DNA from: Glandiceps talaboti
Lineage: Eukaryota; Hemichordata; Enteropneusta; Spengelidae
Reading direction: 5' to 3'
NCBI RefSeq assembly: GCF_964340395.1
Contig: NC_135549.1
Location: forward strand, 31,937,332-31,992,331
DNA: 55,000 nucleotides
Part shown: positions 35,746 to 55,000 of the stretch, piece after piece
Position numbering within the stretch: position 1 is the first letter of the stretch
How the letters are laid out: every line of letters starts with the position of its first letter
Translations under genes and position numbers: made by a program
The notes under the pieces: model-generated
Told to the model about the DNA's origin: nothing
What the model saw: only the letters and a program-made list of their open reading frames with translations
Databases searched by the model: none

Positions 35746-37340
35746 AATTTGCCGGCCAATACACCACCATATCAGATGAAGACAAACAAATTATCATGCA
35801 CGCGCGGAAATCTCTCCTCTTTGATAAAACCAAACCATGGGTAAAAAAGAATAGCAATGGATCATTTGACGTCACAATGGGAAGCAACGACGGGGCCGAA
35901 ATATGCGAACTGGTCGGAATATTCATGCTACACAAATTAGCCAAAAAATACGGTAAAGAAAACATAGGTCTATATAGGGACGACGGACTAGCCGCCTTCA
36001 AGAACATCACCGGAAGTAAATCAGAAAGTATCAGAAAAGACATACTAGTAACTAAAACCTTCAAAGCCATGGGGTTAAAAATAACCATACTCACCAATCT
36101 GAAAACCGTCAACTTTCTAGACATAACGCTCAACCTCAACAACGGTAAATATTACCCTTACAGGAAACCCAACGACAACCCCATGTACATACACACACAG
36201 TCTAACCACCCACCCAGCATCATCAAGAACATATCGTCAGCCATCGGCCGTAGAATTTCCGACATATCATCCGACGAACACATCTTCAACCAGGCAGCCC
36301 CACTGTACCAAAATGCACTAAAAACCAGCGGCCACAAAGAGAACATCACGTACACCAGCACCCCTACGCAGAAAAACAAGAAAAACAGAAATAGAAACAC
36401 CATCTGGTTTAACCCACCATATAGCAAAAATGTAGCCACCAATGTAGGCAAACGATTCCTCAACCTAATCACAAAACATTTCCCAGCAGACTCTAAGTTA
36501 CACAAAATATTCAACAGAAACAATGTCAAAGTCAGTTATAGCTGCATGCCAAACATGGCTACCATAATCAAAGCGCATAACGCCACCATCTCCAACAGCG
36601 AAACTAAACCCACTCAAAAACCCTGTAATTGCAGACAGAAAGACACCTGCCCTCTGAACGGCGAATGCCAAACGGAAAACATCGTATACCAAGCCACCGT
36701 CCACGGAAAACAAACAAAAGTATATATCGGTCTAACAGAGAACAACTTCAAACAGAGATACGCCAACCACAAACAGTCATTCAAACATGAAAAACACGAA
36801 AACAGCACAGAACTATCAAAACACATTTGGAAACTGAAAAGAAACAATGAGCCTTTTTCCGTATCCTGGTCCATCAACAAGAAAGCCCAAGCATACACCA
36901 ATAAAACAAAACGATGCAACCTGTGTTTAACCGAAAAACTAACTATTATTAAAGCAGACAAAAGCTCCACACTAAACAAAAGAACTGAGTTGATATCCAA
37001 ATGCCGACACGAGAATAAGTTTTATTTGTCCAACTTCAATAGAGCATCTATCACCTAAACTATTAAACCCGTTAACTAACGGAACATCAAAGCCCAACAT
37101 GGAACAACCCGCCAACACTTACTTGTCCGCACCCAATAACCCACACAATAACAACCAACACCTCCACACATACAACACCTACCCACCGACACAGACAATA
37201 GTGATGGTATTTCTATTGTCTACACTCTATATATACAGCACACCCAGAGAGTAGGCCTCAGAGTGTCTGATGATCGCAATATGCGTGAAACTCCGAGTTA
37301 CACCCAAGAAAGAGTTCCAGTACTACCAAAACTATTACGC
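35745..37340 (+). mobile_element. Penelope-like retroelement, 5'-truncated (RT C-terminal part, zinc-finger linker, GIY-YIG)
   Basis: A Penelope-like element (PLE) whose reading frame runs open from about 35750 to the stop at 37058 (Met at 35796, 420 residues after it). It starts inside the reverse transcriptase at a TISDEDKQIIMHARKSLLFD block. The catalytic motif is YRDD at residues 60-63. A linker with spaced cysteines (CNCRQKDTCPLNGEC, 277-291) precedes a GIY-YIG endonuclease: IVY at 296, YIG at 310, R321, H325, E380. RT fingers are missing, so this copy cannot be autonomous. A 6-bp insertion near 36048 (extra LV in KDILVTKTF) is absent from the inverted copy at 35.5 kb. A hammerhead-like motif lies 0.2 kb after the stop, and the element ends against a (TA)n(TG)n tract. 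Confidence 0.9.
37259..37304 (+). ncRNA. Hammerhead-ribozyme-like motif of the PLE (3' copy)
   Basis: Core CTGATGA at 37267-37273. A 4-bp stem II (CGCA/TGCG) is flanked by a T-T mismatch. GAAA is at 37287-37290, followed by a minimal stem III (ACT/AGT with a CCG loop), then the cleavage position T37299. Stem I is GTGT (37263-37266) with ACAC (37300-37303). Type I hammerheads with very short stem III are known from Penelope-like elements. Activity is inferred. Confidence 0.65.
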
Positions 37341-37392
37341 TCTGCCACTGCGGTATAGAGCACTGTCTTATAGCAGATTGATACTCACCGAG

Positions 37393-37537
<145 letters not shown>

Positions 37538-37559
37538 AACTAATGACCTGGTTGAGTGA

Positions 37560-38300
37560 TTGCAAAACAGTGTCGTGAACATGTCGTATAGTCCTTTGGA
37601 GACTACTAGTAACGAGACATATTTTTTTAAATATTGGACATTTTCCTTAAATGACAAAACTGAAGATGAATAACAAACTCAAAACAATTGAAGATAATGA
37701 GACTAAAAAAAGGAAGGAAATCAACAAATCTTCCAGGGGACTTCGCCAGGCTATGGTTATTCTGAGACCTCGTTACTGCATGGTTAGTTTTCGAGCTGAT
37801 TAGTTAGTTAACATCTATCTCGGAGGAGGATACTTATTACAGAGCAGCGCGGTACACGTATCATATGATGGTGTTTGATTCTTCAAAGATATGTGGTTGA
37901 AGAGTTTCTTGCATGATTTAGCAAATTGTCACTTTAATATACACGTTGCTTTAACGTTGTGCTAAAACTAACAGTCATTTAGTAAATTGTCACTTTAATA
38001 TACACATTGCTTTAATACTCTGCTAAGACTAACAGTCATTTAGCGCCTAAACTTTCTTATACCAGTCCGTCATATTTCAGGATGATGATGATGATGATGA
38101 TGATAGCCTGTCATGACGTCATTTGGTGGCGGGTTAGACTACCAACATATACGGAGGAAAGACATGGGGTTGAATGCGAAAGCCGAGAAAACAGCTCCAT
38201 GCCATCACTGATTTGCAATTGGCCCGACTGGCTCTCATCCTAGTTCTGTTTCAGCGACGTTTATCGATACTCGATGTGGCCCAAAGAGATAACACGCCAC
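37560..38300. other. Downstream flank of the GNAT gene
   Basis: Would hold its 3' UTR. A two-copy repeat (ATTTAGTAAATTGTCACTTTAATATACAC-type, 37916 and 37976) and a (GAT)7 tract at 38083. No polyadenylation signal was chosen. Confidence 0.4.
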
Positions 38301-38308
38301 GTGTTATA

Positions 38309-38988
38309 TTACACTATGGGTTTATAGAACAGTTTGGCAGAGTTACACTCCGTTACACTTTCAAAAGGTCGTCGACCTTCAAATTCGAATTCTTCATACT
38401 TAATCTCATATAACTCTGTAAATCCAAGTCTTGTGTACATTTTGTGTGTAGCCGGGGCCGTTGCCGTAGCAATCGCCATTTCGCATCCTTTACTTCTTGC
38501 AAGTTGTGTATTTGACTTCCGTAGCATAGTACCGATTCCATGTCCTGCGTAATCCTTGTGAACTCCTAGTTTTTGGAAATGGATAATTTTGTGTGTAGGA
38601 ATGCTTCCGTATTCTGGGTGTTTCATAAAGCACCTCACCAAACGATTCAATAACGCAAGAATGGGTCTGAAGATACGAAGAGGGGGCAGGCCATCATCTT
38701 TTTCTTCTGCACTTTTCATGGTAAATGTAGTTGCCACACCAACAATTTTGCTTTGTGTTGTATCTACAGCAACCATTGATACTCCATCTTGTGCTGCTTT
38801 TTCACAATGTCGTTTTGTGTTAGCAATGTCGTCGTTCACCTTAATGCCAAGACAGACCGTCAGTGGTTCACGTCCAGTAAACGCGTCAGATAAAACTTGA
38901 GTCGCCTCTTCTACATCGTTTTCCACCATAATACGTATGATCAAATCAGAAATTGGGCCTTGGGTTTTTCTGCCACTCATCTTATGAG
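38309..38988 (-). CDS. GNAT-family N-acetyltransferase, arylalkylamine-NAT-like
   Basis: A 223-residue single-exon reading frame (ATG at 38980, stop at 38309) with the GNAT fold pattern. It has an N-terminal IRIMVENDVEEATQVLSDAF helix start, a central strand VGVATTF, the acetyl-CoA loop LGVHKDYAGHGIGTML (residues 139-153), and a C-terminal block ATHKMYTRLGFTELYEIKY. The last block is characteristic of the insect-type arylalkylamine (dopamine-like) N-acetyltransferases, which transfer acetyl from acetyl-CoA to small amines in the cytosol. The first residue of the Q/R-x-x-G-x-G/A motif is A145 rather than Q or R. A splice acceptor (TACTTTCAG) ends at 38989, eight bases before the ATG, so an upstream non-coding exon is likely beyond 38990. 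The family is clear; the substrate is inferred. Confidence 0.88.
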
Positions 38989-39116
38989 CTGAAAGTACAA
39001 TTAAAGAAAATATTCAGTTTCAAGTTGAGAAAGAAATATTTGGGTTTGCAGGGATGGTACATTCAGTGATTGTAAAAAAAAACAGCACGCTATAGTGGAA
39101 ATAATTTTGCATGAGC

Positions 39117-39146
39117 TTCCAGCTGGAATGTCAAACGACGTCGTTT
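39117..39146. promoter_or_regulatory. Two adjacent perfect palindromes upstream of the GNAT gene
   Basis: TTCCAGCTGGAA (39117-39128, with E-box CAGCTG) and AAACGACGTCGTTT (39133-39146, with an ACGT core) lie four bases apart, about 130 bp upstream of the GNAT coding exon. Binding is inferred only. Confidence 0.4.
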
Positions 39147-39176
39147 AGGGGCGAGGTCAATAGTGCTTAAGTTAGG

Positions 39177-39952
<776 letters not shown>

Positions 39953-40207
39953 TCAATGGATAGAATAATTCAATATTAATTCTATATCAAGCACTATTAT
40001 AGCTTCACTTCATTTATGAAATATCATATCCAATGTGTAATACTTTCTATAAACACGCATAGTCATAGCGATTAATATTCTCGTGAAAGTCTTCGTACAG
40101 AGAAAAGCAAGTTCATTTTCATTGTATGGGAGGTAAATTGTGGTGTGAGTAAAATTGACAGTTCAGACACAGTAGAAAAAATATCAATTAAATCTTCATA
40201 TATTACT

Positions 40208-40933
40208 AGTACAGTACAGCACAGCACAGTACAGTACAGTACAGTACAGTACAGTATAGTATAGTATAGCACAGCACAGCACAACATATCACAGGGCAGT
40301 GCAGTCCAGTACAGTACAGTACAGTACAGTACTGCACAGCACAGCACAGTACAGTACAGTACAGAATAGCACAGCACAGCACAGCCCAGCATATTACAGG
40401 GCAGTGCAGTGCAGTACAGTACAGTACAGTACAGTACAGTACAGTACAATACAGTACAGTACAGTACAGTAAAGTACATACAATACAGTACAGCATAGCA
40501 CATGGCAATGCAATGCAGTACAGTACAGTACAGTACAGTACAGTACAGTACATACAATGCAGTACAGTACAGCACAGCGCATGGGCAGTGCAGTGCAGTA
40601 CAGTACTGTAACAGTGCAGTACAGCATAGCACATGGCAATGCAATGCAGTGCAATGCAATGCAGTACAGTACATACGTACAGTACAATATAGCACATGGC
40701 AGTGCAGTGCAATGCAGTGCAGTACAATACAGTACAGTACGGTACAGTACAGTACAGTACAATACAGTACAGTACAGTACAGCACATGGGCACTGCAATA
40801 CAGTGCAGTGCAGTGCACTACAGTACAGTACAGTACAGTATAGTACTATAACAGTACGGTACAGTGCAATACAGTTCAGTTCAGTGCAGTGCAATGCAGT
40901 ACAGTTAATTACAGTATCGTATCGTATCGTATC
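40208..40933. repeat. (ACAGT)n pentanucleotide block
   Basis: About 720 bp of ACAGT with frequent GCACAGC, GCAATGC and ACATGGC variants, ending in (TCGTA)n at 40914. Long open frames on both strands (CTVLY, STVQY) are artefacts of a stop-free pentamer. Confidence 0.95.
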
Positions 40934-41592
40934 TTAGGGAGCCTTCAGTATTTACAGAGGGAGGAAGAAATCACACATTGTCTGTTAAGTAAAAGATGAT
41001 CCTCCCCCATTCTCCATTTGTAAAAAGTGACCATGTGGAATAATCTGCCCTTGACCATGAAAAACCATAGTCATGGTAGATTTAAAAAAATCTAAAAACA
41101 ATACTGTTCAATGAATATTACAATTAATGTTTATGCATGTTGATTTGTGATCAGATTTTGTCTCCATAGAGTCTTTATTTTATTTTAAAGAACACCAGCA
41201 AGTCCTTTATTTTAATATACATTGTCAGTTTATAGAATCCTTTTATTACTTTTTTTTTAACTGTTGTAAGGCGCATAGAAACGTATTGTGAATTTGCGCG
41301 GATAAATGAATAAATTATTATTATTATTATTATCCCCTTGTCCCATTTTGTAAAACATGACCCTCCCCATGACAATTGCATAAACGGAATGTTAATTAAT
41401 CTTCCCATTATATGTATGCATACAAATTAAATGATTTTGACAATATTTGTACATATATAGTGACAAACAGTAAAAGACTGACTAGTTACCTTTCTCTTAT
41501 AATCATACACAATCTATTTAGTATCTAAGACGTGCTTTCCATGTTATGCATATACACTCTGCCTATACACTCTGCCTATAAAAATTCCCTGA

Positions 41593-41662
<70 letters not shown>

Positions 41663-41879
41663 TGGCTTGTAAAGTACTCGTAAAATAAATGTTGAGTACT
41701 CATCTCACTTTTACATCTCGAAACACACAAAACAAATTGGCAATAATTGAATCTTCAATTTGGTCACAAAACTACGGGTTGTAAAATGTGACCCTTCCCC
41801 AAGAACAGGTTTGTAAAATGTGAATCCCCCCCCCCGATTCCTCCGGCCCTACCCCCTGCAAATACTGAAGGCTCCCTTA
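40934..41879. mobile_element. MITE with 21-bp inverted ends and TTA target duplication
   Basis: Ends GGGAGCCTTCAGTATTT at 40937, and the inverted match (one mismatch in 21) ends at 41876. TTA flanks both sides (40934-40936, 41877-41879), as for PIF/Harbinger-type elements. It sits inside a TCGTA/ACAGT repeat that resumes on the far side. The interior holds C-rich segments, a (TTA)n SINE-like tail at about 41315-41332 and an (ATC)n tract at 41590-41661. No transposase. Confidence 0.7.
41590..41661. repeat. (ATC)n microsatellite inside the 41-kb MITE
   Basis: About 24 ATC units. Confidence 0.95.
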
Positions 41880-41884
41880 TCGTA

Positions 41885-43340
41885 TTGTATCGTACCCATA
41901 GAGCACAGTGCGGTACGGTACATTCTCGCAAAGCAGAGCTGATATTTCTTCCGTGACACTACGAAATATCTAGGCCAGGCCATCTTGATCTTAACGGTGC
42001 TTGGTTATAGTGCAGTAAATATCTAGGCCAGGCCATCTTGATCTTAACGATGCTTGGGTATAGTGCAGTAATAATCAATAACAGTTTGCCGTGTTTATGG
42101 CCCAAACCTTTTTCATTAGACATTTGTGTAGTGCATAGTTGAAATTATTCAATGATACTGCCAAATTTGTTCACGTGATTATCACTTAGCCTAATTGTAT
42201 GGAAGGCGCCTCTGTCTGGCTTTTATTTTACATTTCCTCGGCAAAGACTCAGAGTGCCTGTTAGATTTGTCATGCAAACAACAAATGTGACTAACACTTT
42301 ATAGGCTAGAATGACTTTGACGAATTGCCTATTTCAGACAAGTCAATACTATATAGGACTCAATGTGATTTTCTATTTCCTTGGACTCGCTCAACACTCA
42401 CCACTATCCGGTGAATACAAGTAAATACCTTTACCTTCATTTAACAATACCAATACCAATATGACTACTCATTCTTTCACGTGTCCTTTTCACATTATTT
42501 CTTGAAATTAGAATTCCTTCGATATCTGTACCTTTTAGCTCAACACGTAGCTATGCTGCACTGCCACGACAACGCCGTTGTCATAACAACGACACACAAT
42601 AACCGAAGAAAGAAGGTGAAAGCATCGAGGGAGAGATCGATATCTCAACCGTAACCGTGGTAACATCGAAAACAGGAAATGGAACATTGAAAGAGAATGG
42701 TGTTTTATTCAGTCATTACTGACTGCTAGTCTAGCTTTTAAATCAAGCATTGTGGAACAACGTGAAATGGCCTTGAGAGAAATTCCACTTTATTATCAAA
42801 TATCAATCAAAGTAAATTGAGGGAGAGAAATCCCATAACATAAGCTTGGTTGGGTCCTCGTTCGCAAATCAAATATAGGTCTATATGGCTATTTACATTA
42901 CAACTATGTTTATACAGACCTATATTGTTTATACAGACCTTGAACTCGAATACTCTTTATTTTATAGACTATATGTTCCCCAAAATATCACCCATCATTT
43001 TCACTACAACACTGAGCAAAAAGCGATCTTTAAATTTACACCTGATGTTAATGTACAATAAAGAACTCAGGTTGAAGTGTATGACAGTCAATGCAGTCGA
43101 CCATCCCGATATAAATTATTTCGTTGTGAATGCAACATGAGTTTATTATTTTAGTTTATAATCGTTCTTACTTATATTGGATTGACATTACAGATAGGAT
43201 TTAATATAAAACATAATGGTTTTCAATATTAGGGCTAAGTTTACAAATTTGTATACATTTATACAACGAAAACTATTCCTACGGTATGCAATATTTGAAA
43301 TTCAAGTTAGATATGAGATATTCAACGTTAGTTTGAACAG
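41885..43340. other. No gene recognised
   Basis: Contains an RFX X-box-like GTTGTCATAACAAC at 42577-42590 and forerunners of the 64-bp satellite unit near 42880. Short open frames only. Confidence 0.4.
41960..42070. repeat. Two-copy 52-bp direct repeat
   Basis: ATCTAGGCCAGGCCATCTTG... GTGCAGTAA occurs twice in tandem with three differences. Confidence 0.75.
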
Positions 43341-43349
43341 CATCAACAA

Positions 43350-44998
43350 GTCTGTGTGGCTATTTACATTACAAGATATTGTACACACTGTTATTACACA
43401 TACATATAGTTAGATCTGTATGGCTATTTACATTATAAGATATTGTACACACTGTTATTACACATACAAATAGTTAGATCTGTATGGCTATTTACATTAT
43501 AAGATATTGTACACACTGCTATTACACATACATATAGTTAGATCTGTATGGCTATTTACATTATAAGATATTGTACACACTGCTATTACATATTACATAT
43601 AGTTAGATCTGTATGGCTATTTACATTATAAGATATTGTACACACTGTTATTACACATACATATAGTTAGATCTGTATGGCTATTTACATTATAAGATAT
43701 TGTACACACTGTTATTACACATACATATACTTTGGTCTATATAGTATGGCTATTTACATTTTAAGATATTGTACACACTGTTATTACACATACAAATAGT
43801 TAGATCTGTATGGCTATTTACATTATAAGATATTGTACACACTGTTATTACACATATATATATAGTTAGATCTGTATGGCTATTTACATTATAAGATATT
43901 GTACACACTGTTATTACACATACATATAGTTAGATCTGTATGGCTATTTACATTATAAGATATTGTACACACTGTTATTACACATACAAATAGTTAGATC
44001 TGTATGGCTATTTACATTATAAGATATTGTACACACTGTTATTACACATACATATAGTTAGATCTGTATGGCTATTTACATTATAAGATATTGTACACAC
44101 TGTTATTACACATACATATAGTTAGATCTGTATGGCTATTTACATTATAAGATATTGTACACACTGTTATTACACATACAAATAGTTAGATCTGTATGGC
44201 TATTTACATTATAAGATATTGTACACACTGTTAGTACACATACATATAGTTAGATCTGTATGGCTATTTACATTATAAGATATTGTACACACTGTTATTA
44301 CACATTACATATAGTTAGATCTGTATGGCTATTTACATTATAAGATATTGTACACACTGTTATTACACATACATATAGGTAGATCTGTGTGGCTATTTAC
44401 ATTATAAGATATTGTACACACTGATATTACACATACATATAGGTAGATCTGTGTGGCTATTTACATTATAAGATATTGTACACACTGTTATTACACATAC
44501 ATATAGGTAGATCTGTGTGGCTTTTTACATTATAAGATATTGTACACACTGTTATTACACATACATATAGGTAGATCTGTGTGGCTATTTACATTATAAG
44601 ATATTGTACACACTGTTATTACACATACATATAGGTAGATCTGTGTGGCTTTTTACATTATAAGATATTGTACACACTGTTATTACACATACATATAGTT
44701 AGATCTGTGTGGCTTTTTACATTATAAGATATTGTACACACTGCTATTACACATACATATATAGTTAGATCTGTGTGGCTTTTTACATTATAAGATATTG
44801 TACACACTGCTATTACACATACATATATAGTTAGATCTGTATGGCTATTTACATTATAAGATATTGTACACACTGCTATTACACATATATATAGTTAGAT
44901 CTGTATGGCTATTTACATTATAAGATATTGTACACACTGTTATTACACATACATATACTTTGGTCTATATAGTATGGCTATTTACATTTTAAGATATT
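43350..44998. repeat. 64-bp satellite, about 26 copies
   Basis: Anchors TAGATCTG at 43411 and 43475 give the 64-bp period, which holds to the end apart from small TA indels. Core GGCTATTTACATTATAAGAT. Variants GTATGG versus GTGTGG separate a left and a right half. A distinct unit with CTTTGGTCTATATAGTATGG appears at about 43730 and again as the final unit. Looser forerunners lie at 42880-42960. Confidence 0.93.
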
Positions 44999-44999
44999 G

Positions 45000-46300
45000 A
45001 ACGTATGTTTACCTATGAAATGTAGTTTGCATTAAATGCTTCATCATTTAAATCGTCTGGATCGTGTGTGTTTTTTAATCTCTCATCAAAGTGCTCTGAT
45101 CGCAGGAGTATACGTATTCAAATATTCTCACAGGAATCGCCCTTTCATCTGCACAACGCAGTAACCCTCGTATATGTTACGATACAGTAGCTCTGGCCCT
45201 GATACATGTTAGAAAACAAGCCACGTCCGTCCAGTGAGCTAGGTTGTTCATGCGCGTATTTATATGCATACATACACAAAGTCGTACCTTTAACTCCAAT
45301 GTTTGGCTTTTATCTGCAAACCAGTTTCTTCAAAGCAATATCAGCTCAAGATTATGCTTCCCCTCTTTTGCAACGAGACTTCCAAGCCCTGGCAATATTA
45401 TCATCGATTTACATTTTCTCTTCCCATGCTGATGCTTTGACTATATAATTAAGAATCTTACTGTGTGAGGGCGCTCACATTACTCTATCCGTACTGTTAT
45501 GGTGACTTTATCGCCGTATGACTCGAAGCAACGTAGTTGTTTTGAGACACGGACAGTCTTCCACCTACGAATTCACTCTCCTTGTGAGCGTGTCAAAGAT
45601 TCAAGACTGATTCACTCTCCTTGTACATGTGAGCGTGTACAAGGGATCAAGACAGCTAGTTCTCGTATTTTTCATCATCAATATTCGTTTGTTAGTACTT
45701 TCAACTTCATGCATTGTATGTTATATTTTAGTGGAAATACCAGTTTTTACAGGCGCAGCTGAACTGTACAATACTACAATCTGGTAGATGAATTCGAAGA
45801 AGATCTCGCTTGAAAGACTGTCCTCTTGTGGAAGTGGATTATTTTACGATTAGTAGTAGTACTAAGATGTTCGCAGTGGTGTGGGAATGTGGAGGGCTTT
45901 TGTTCACATAGTATTGAAGTCGATGTGTGAATTTAGAACTGTTGTTATCGTATACTATACATTGTGAATTGTATATAGCCATATATTTGCCTTTTAATAA
46001 TTAACTGTATATAGGCATATACAACTTTGGTATATAGTAGACATGAGTGTTTCGGTTCACCAACGTCAACTTGGTTCAAAGTTAATTATACATTACAGGA
46101 TAGTATTGGGTCGTTCATCGGCATGTGATACTTTCCTAATGTACCAACAAGACTCTTTAAGCATTTTGTCGACGACACTGTTACAAAACGCTACCTGTTC
46201 TAATAAGTCACAGCATGTCATTACAATACAAACTGACAAATTGACTAAAACGCTGTACACTGCTTGCTTATACCATATAAAACACTCAGAATATTCCCTT
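45000..46300. other. Upstream flank of the OATP gene
   Basis: No exon recognised. A near-duplicate GATTCACTCTCCTTGT occurs around 45570 and 45610. Likely contains or borders the OATP promoter. Confidence 0.4.
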
Positions 46301-46307
46301 TACAAAG

Positions 46308-46690
46308 TTTCTGACGATCTTACTTTCTGTAACGTAACATGCGTATGTTCTGACGATCTTACTTTCTGTAACGTAACATGCGTATGTTCTGACGATCTTA
46401 CTTTCTGTAACGTAACATGCGTATGTTCTGACGATCTTACTTTCTGTAACGTAACATGCGTATGTTCTGACGATCTTACTTTCTGTAACGTAACATGCGT
46501 ATGTTCTGACAATCTTACTTTCTGTAACGTAACACGCGTATATTCTGACGATCTTACTTTCTGTAACGTAACATGTGTATATTCTGACGATCTTACTTTC
46601 TGTAACGTAACATGCGTGTATTCTGACGATCTTACTTTCTGTAACGTAACATGCGTATATATATTCTGACGATCTTACTTTCTGAAATGT
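46308..46690. repeat. 39-bp minisatellite upstream of the OATP gene
   Basis: About ten units of TCTGACGATCTTACTTTC plus TGTAACGTAACATGCGTATG-type sequence. The period is a multiple of three, so both strands stay open: SDDLTFCNVTCVC on plus, SEHTHVTLQKVRS on minus. It ends about 150 bp before the OATP ATG. Confidence 0.92.
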
Positions 46691-46837
46691 ACGGAGAGAA
46701 GCCCCTTTTTATAGTATTTGTATTTTGCAACGTTCCATAGGTGGGAGAACTGAGTGCATCGTGACCTTTAACCGCTACGTATACGTGTCTAATAATAATT
46801 CTAACAATTATTACTAAAATAGGTTGAGTTGGTTAAA

Positions 46838-54390
<7,553 letters not shown>

Positions 54391-54730
54391 CTAGCATTAC
54401 ACTGAGGTACAACCTGCGAAAAAAACCCCCAAAAGTGAGTTTGCTTGAATGAAGTGAACCGGGGAAAGACTGATACAGAACAACAGTGGGTGCATTTGAT
54501 GCAGGTTCATGAAATGTTTTTATATCGATTTGTTTATATTCTGTGAATGGAGGTAAAAGGGGGACTCTATAAGCCTCCTTGATTTGTGGAACTTATAATG
54601 AAACAGTAACAGTCATTCTCAATGTTAAAATGTGTCGTGTTCTAACAGTAAACGAAGTTATTAGATCCGGGATTCTGCTGTGGTGTATTTATGTTTTGAT
54701 AAGTTAACAACACTAATTACATTGTATGTA

Positions 54731-55000
54731 TATGCATGAACCATAGATTCTCACCGTGGAGGGTCTATGCTTGAACCATAGATTCTCACCTTGGAGGGTC
54801 TATGCATGAACCATATATTCTCACCTTGGAGGGTCTAAGCATGAACCATAGACTCTCACCTTGGAGGGTCTATGCATGAACCATAGACTCTTACTGTGGA
54901 GGGTCTATGCGTGAACCATAGACTCTTACTGTGGAGGGTCTATGCGTGAACCATAGACTCTTACCTTGGAGGGTCTATGCATGAACCATAGACTCTTACT
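54731..55000. repeat. 35-bp minisatellite running off the window end
   Basis: About 7.5 units with core ATGCATGAACCATAGACTCT and GGAGGGTCT. It starts 340 bp after the OATP stop codon; the true length is unknown. Confidence 0.9.

Noticed and set aside
35714-36529. Minus-strand frames across the PLE
   Set aside because: Antisense shadows of the RT/GIY-YIG frame.
40072-40937. Long frames on both strands in the ACAGT block
   Set aside because: Artefact of a pentanucleotide repeat lacking stop codons.
43350-44998. CRISPR-like array
   Set aside because: Repeats are contiguous with no unique spacers, and the genome is eukaryotic. It is a satellite.
45206-45762. Two short frames upstream of the OATP gene as separate genes
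   Set aside because: No domain, no repeat-free support and no splice pattern.
46043-46669. 208-codon frame with 13-residue repeats
   Set aside because: Open only because a 39-bp tandem repeat has no stop; the opposite strand is open too, and there is no recognisable domain or splice site.

Overview
The window is nuclear DNA from an animal, most likely a marine invertebrate. Genes are split by GT-AG introns of 0.2 to 3 kb, the DNA is AT-rich, and the repeat content (Penelope-like, LINE, SINE-like tails, MITE-like foldbacks, very long microsatellites) fits a lophotrochozoan or invertebrate deuterostome. I cannot name the species or phylum from the sequence alone. No bacterial operon, CRISPR array, tRNA or rRNA gene is visible.

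Three kinds of protein-coding gene can be supported. (1) A monocarboxylate-transporter-like SLC16 gene lies on the minus strand in four coding exons (9319 down to 2307). A second, 5'-truncated copy of its last three exons lies at 18028 to 15782. The two copies come from a tandem segmental duplication, and each has one frame lesion at a site where the other is intact. (2) A GNAT-family N-acetyltransferase resembling the insect-type arylalkylamine acetyltransferases lies on the minus strand at 38988-38309 as a single coding exon. (3) A complete nine-exon organic-anion-transporting polypeptide (OATP/SLCO) of 733 residues lies on the plus strand at 46838-54390, and all its splice phases agree.

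Region by region. 0-2 kb: microsatellites and a dispersed repeat. 2-9.3 kb: SLC16 copy 1, with a 1.15-kb foldback element and a Harbinger-like MITE end in its introns, and a composite repeat at 7.5-8.7 kb in the first intron. 10.6-11.2 kb: a Penelope-like remnant with a hammerhead-like motif. 11.6-12.5 kb: two palindromic MITEs. 13.3-15.2 kb: two convergent LINE fragments. 15.5-18.4 kb: SLC16 copy 2. 19.8-24.6 kb: a duplicated block of 27-bp minisatellite. 24.6-34.2 kb: mostly anonymous DNA with a 79-bp tandem repeat, a probable solo LTR and a duplicated 230-bp module. 34.6-37.5 kb: a rearranged Penelope-like element (RT, GIY-YIG, hammerhead-like motifs). 38-42 kb: GNAT, huge simple-sequence blocks and a MITE. 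43.3-45 kb: a 64-bp satellite. 46.3-46.7 kb: a 39-bp minisatellite just upstream of the OATP gene.

The genes do not form an operon. Two encode plasma-membrane solute carriers and one a small-molecule acetyltransferase; any joint role is speculation. The most interesting signals are the Penelope-like element with hammerhead-like motifs whose stem I changes with pairing largely kept, its inverted/direct architecture, the reciprocal lesions in the SLC16 copies, and a conserved module at 32.2 and 34.0 kb with equal spacing between a palindrome and a potential splice donor.
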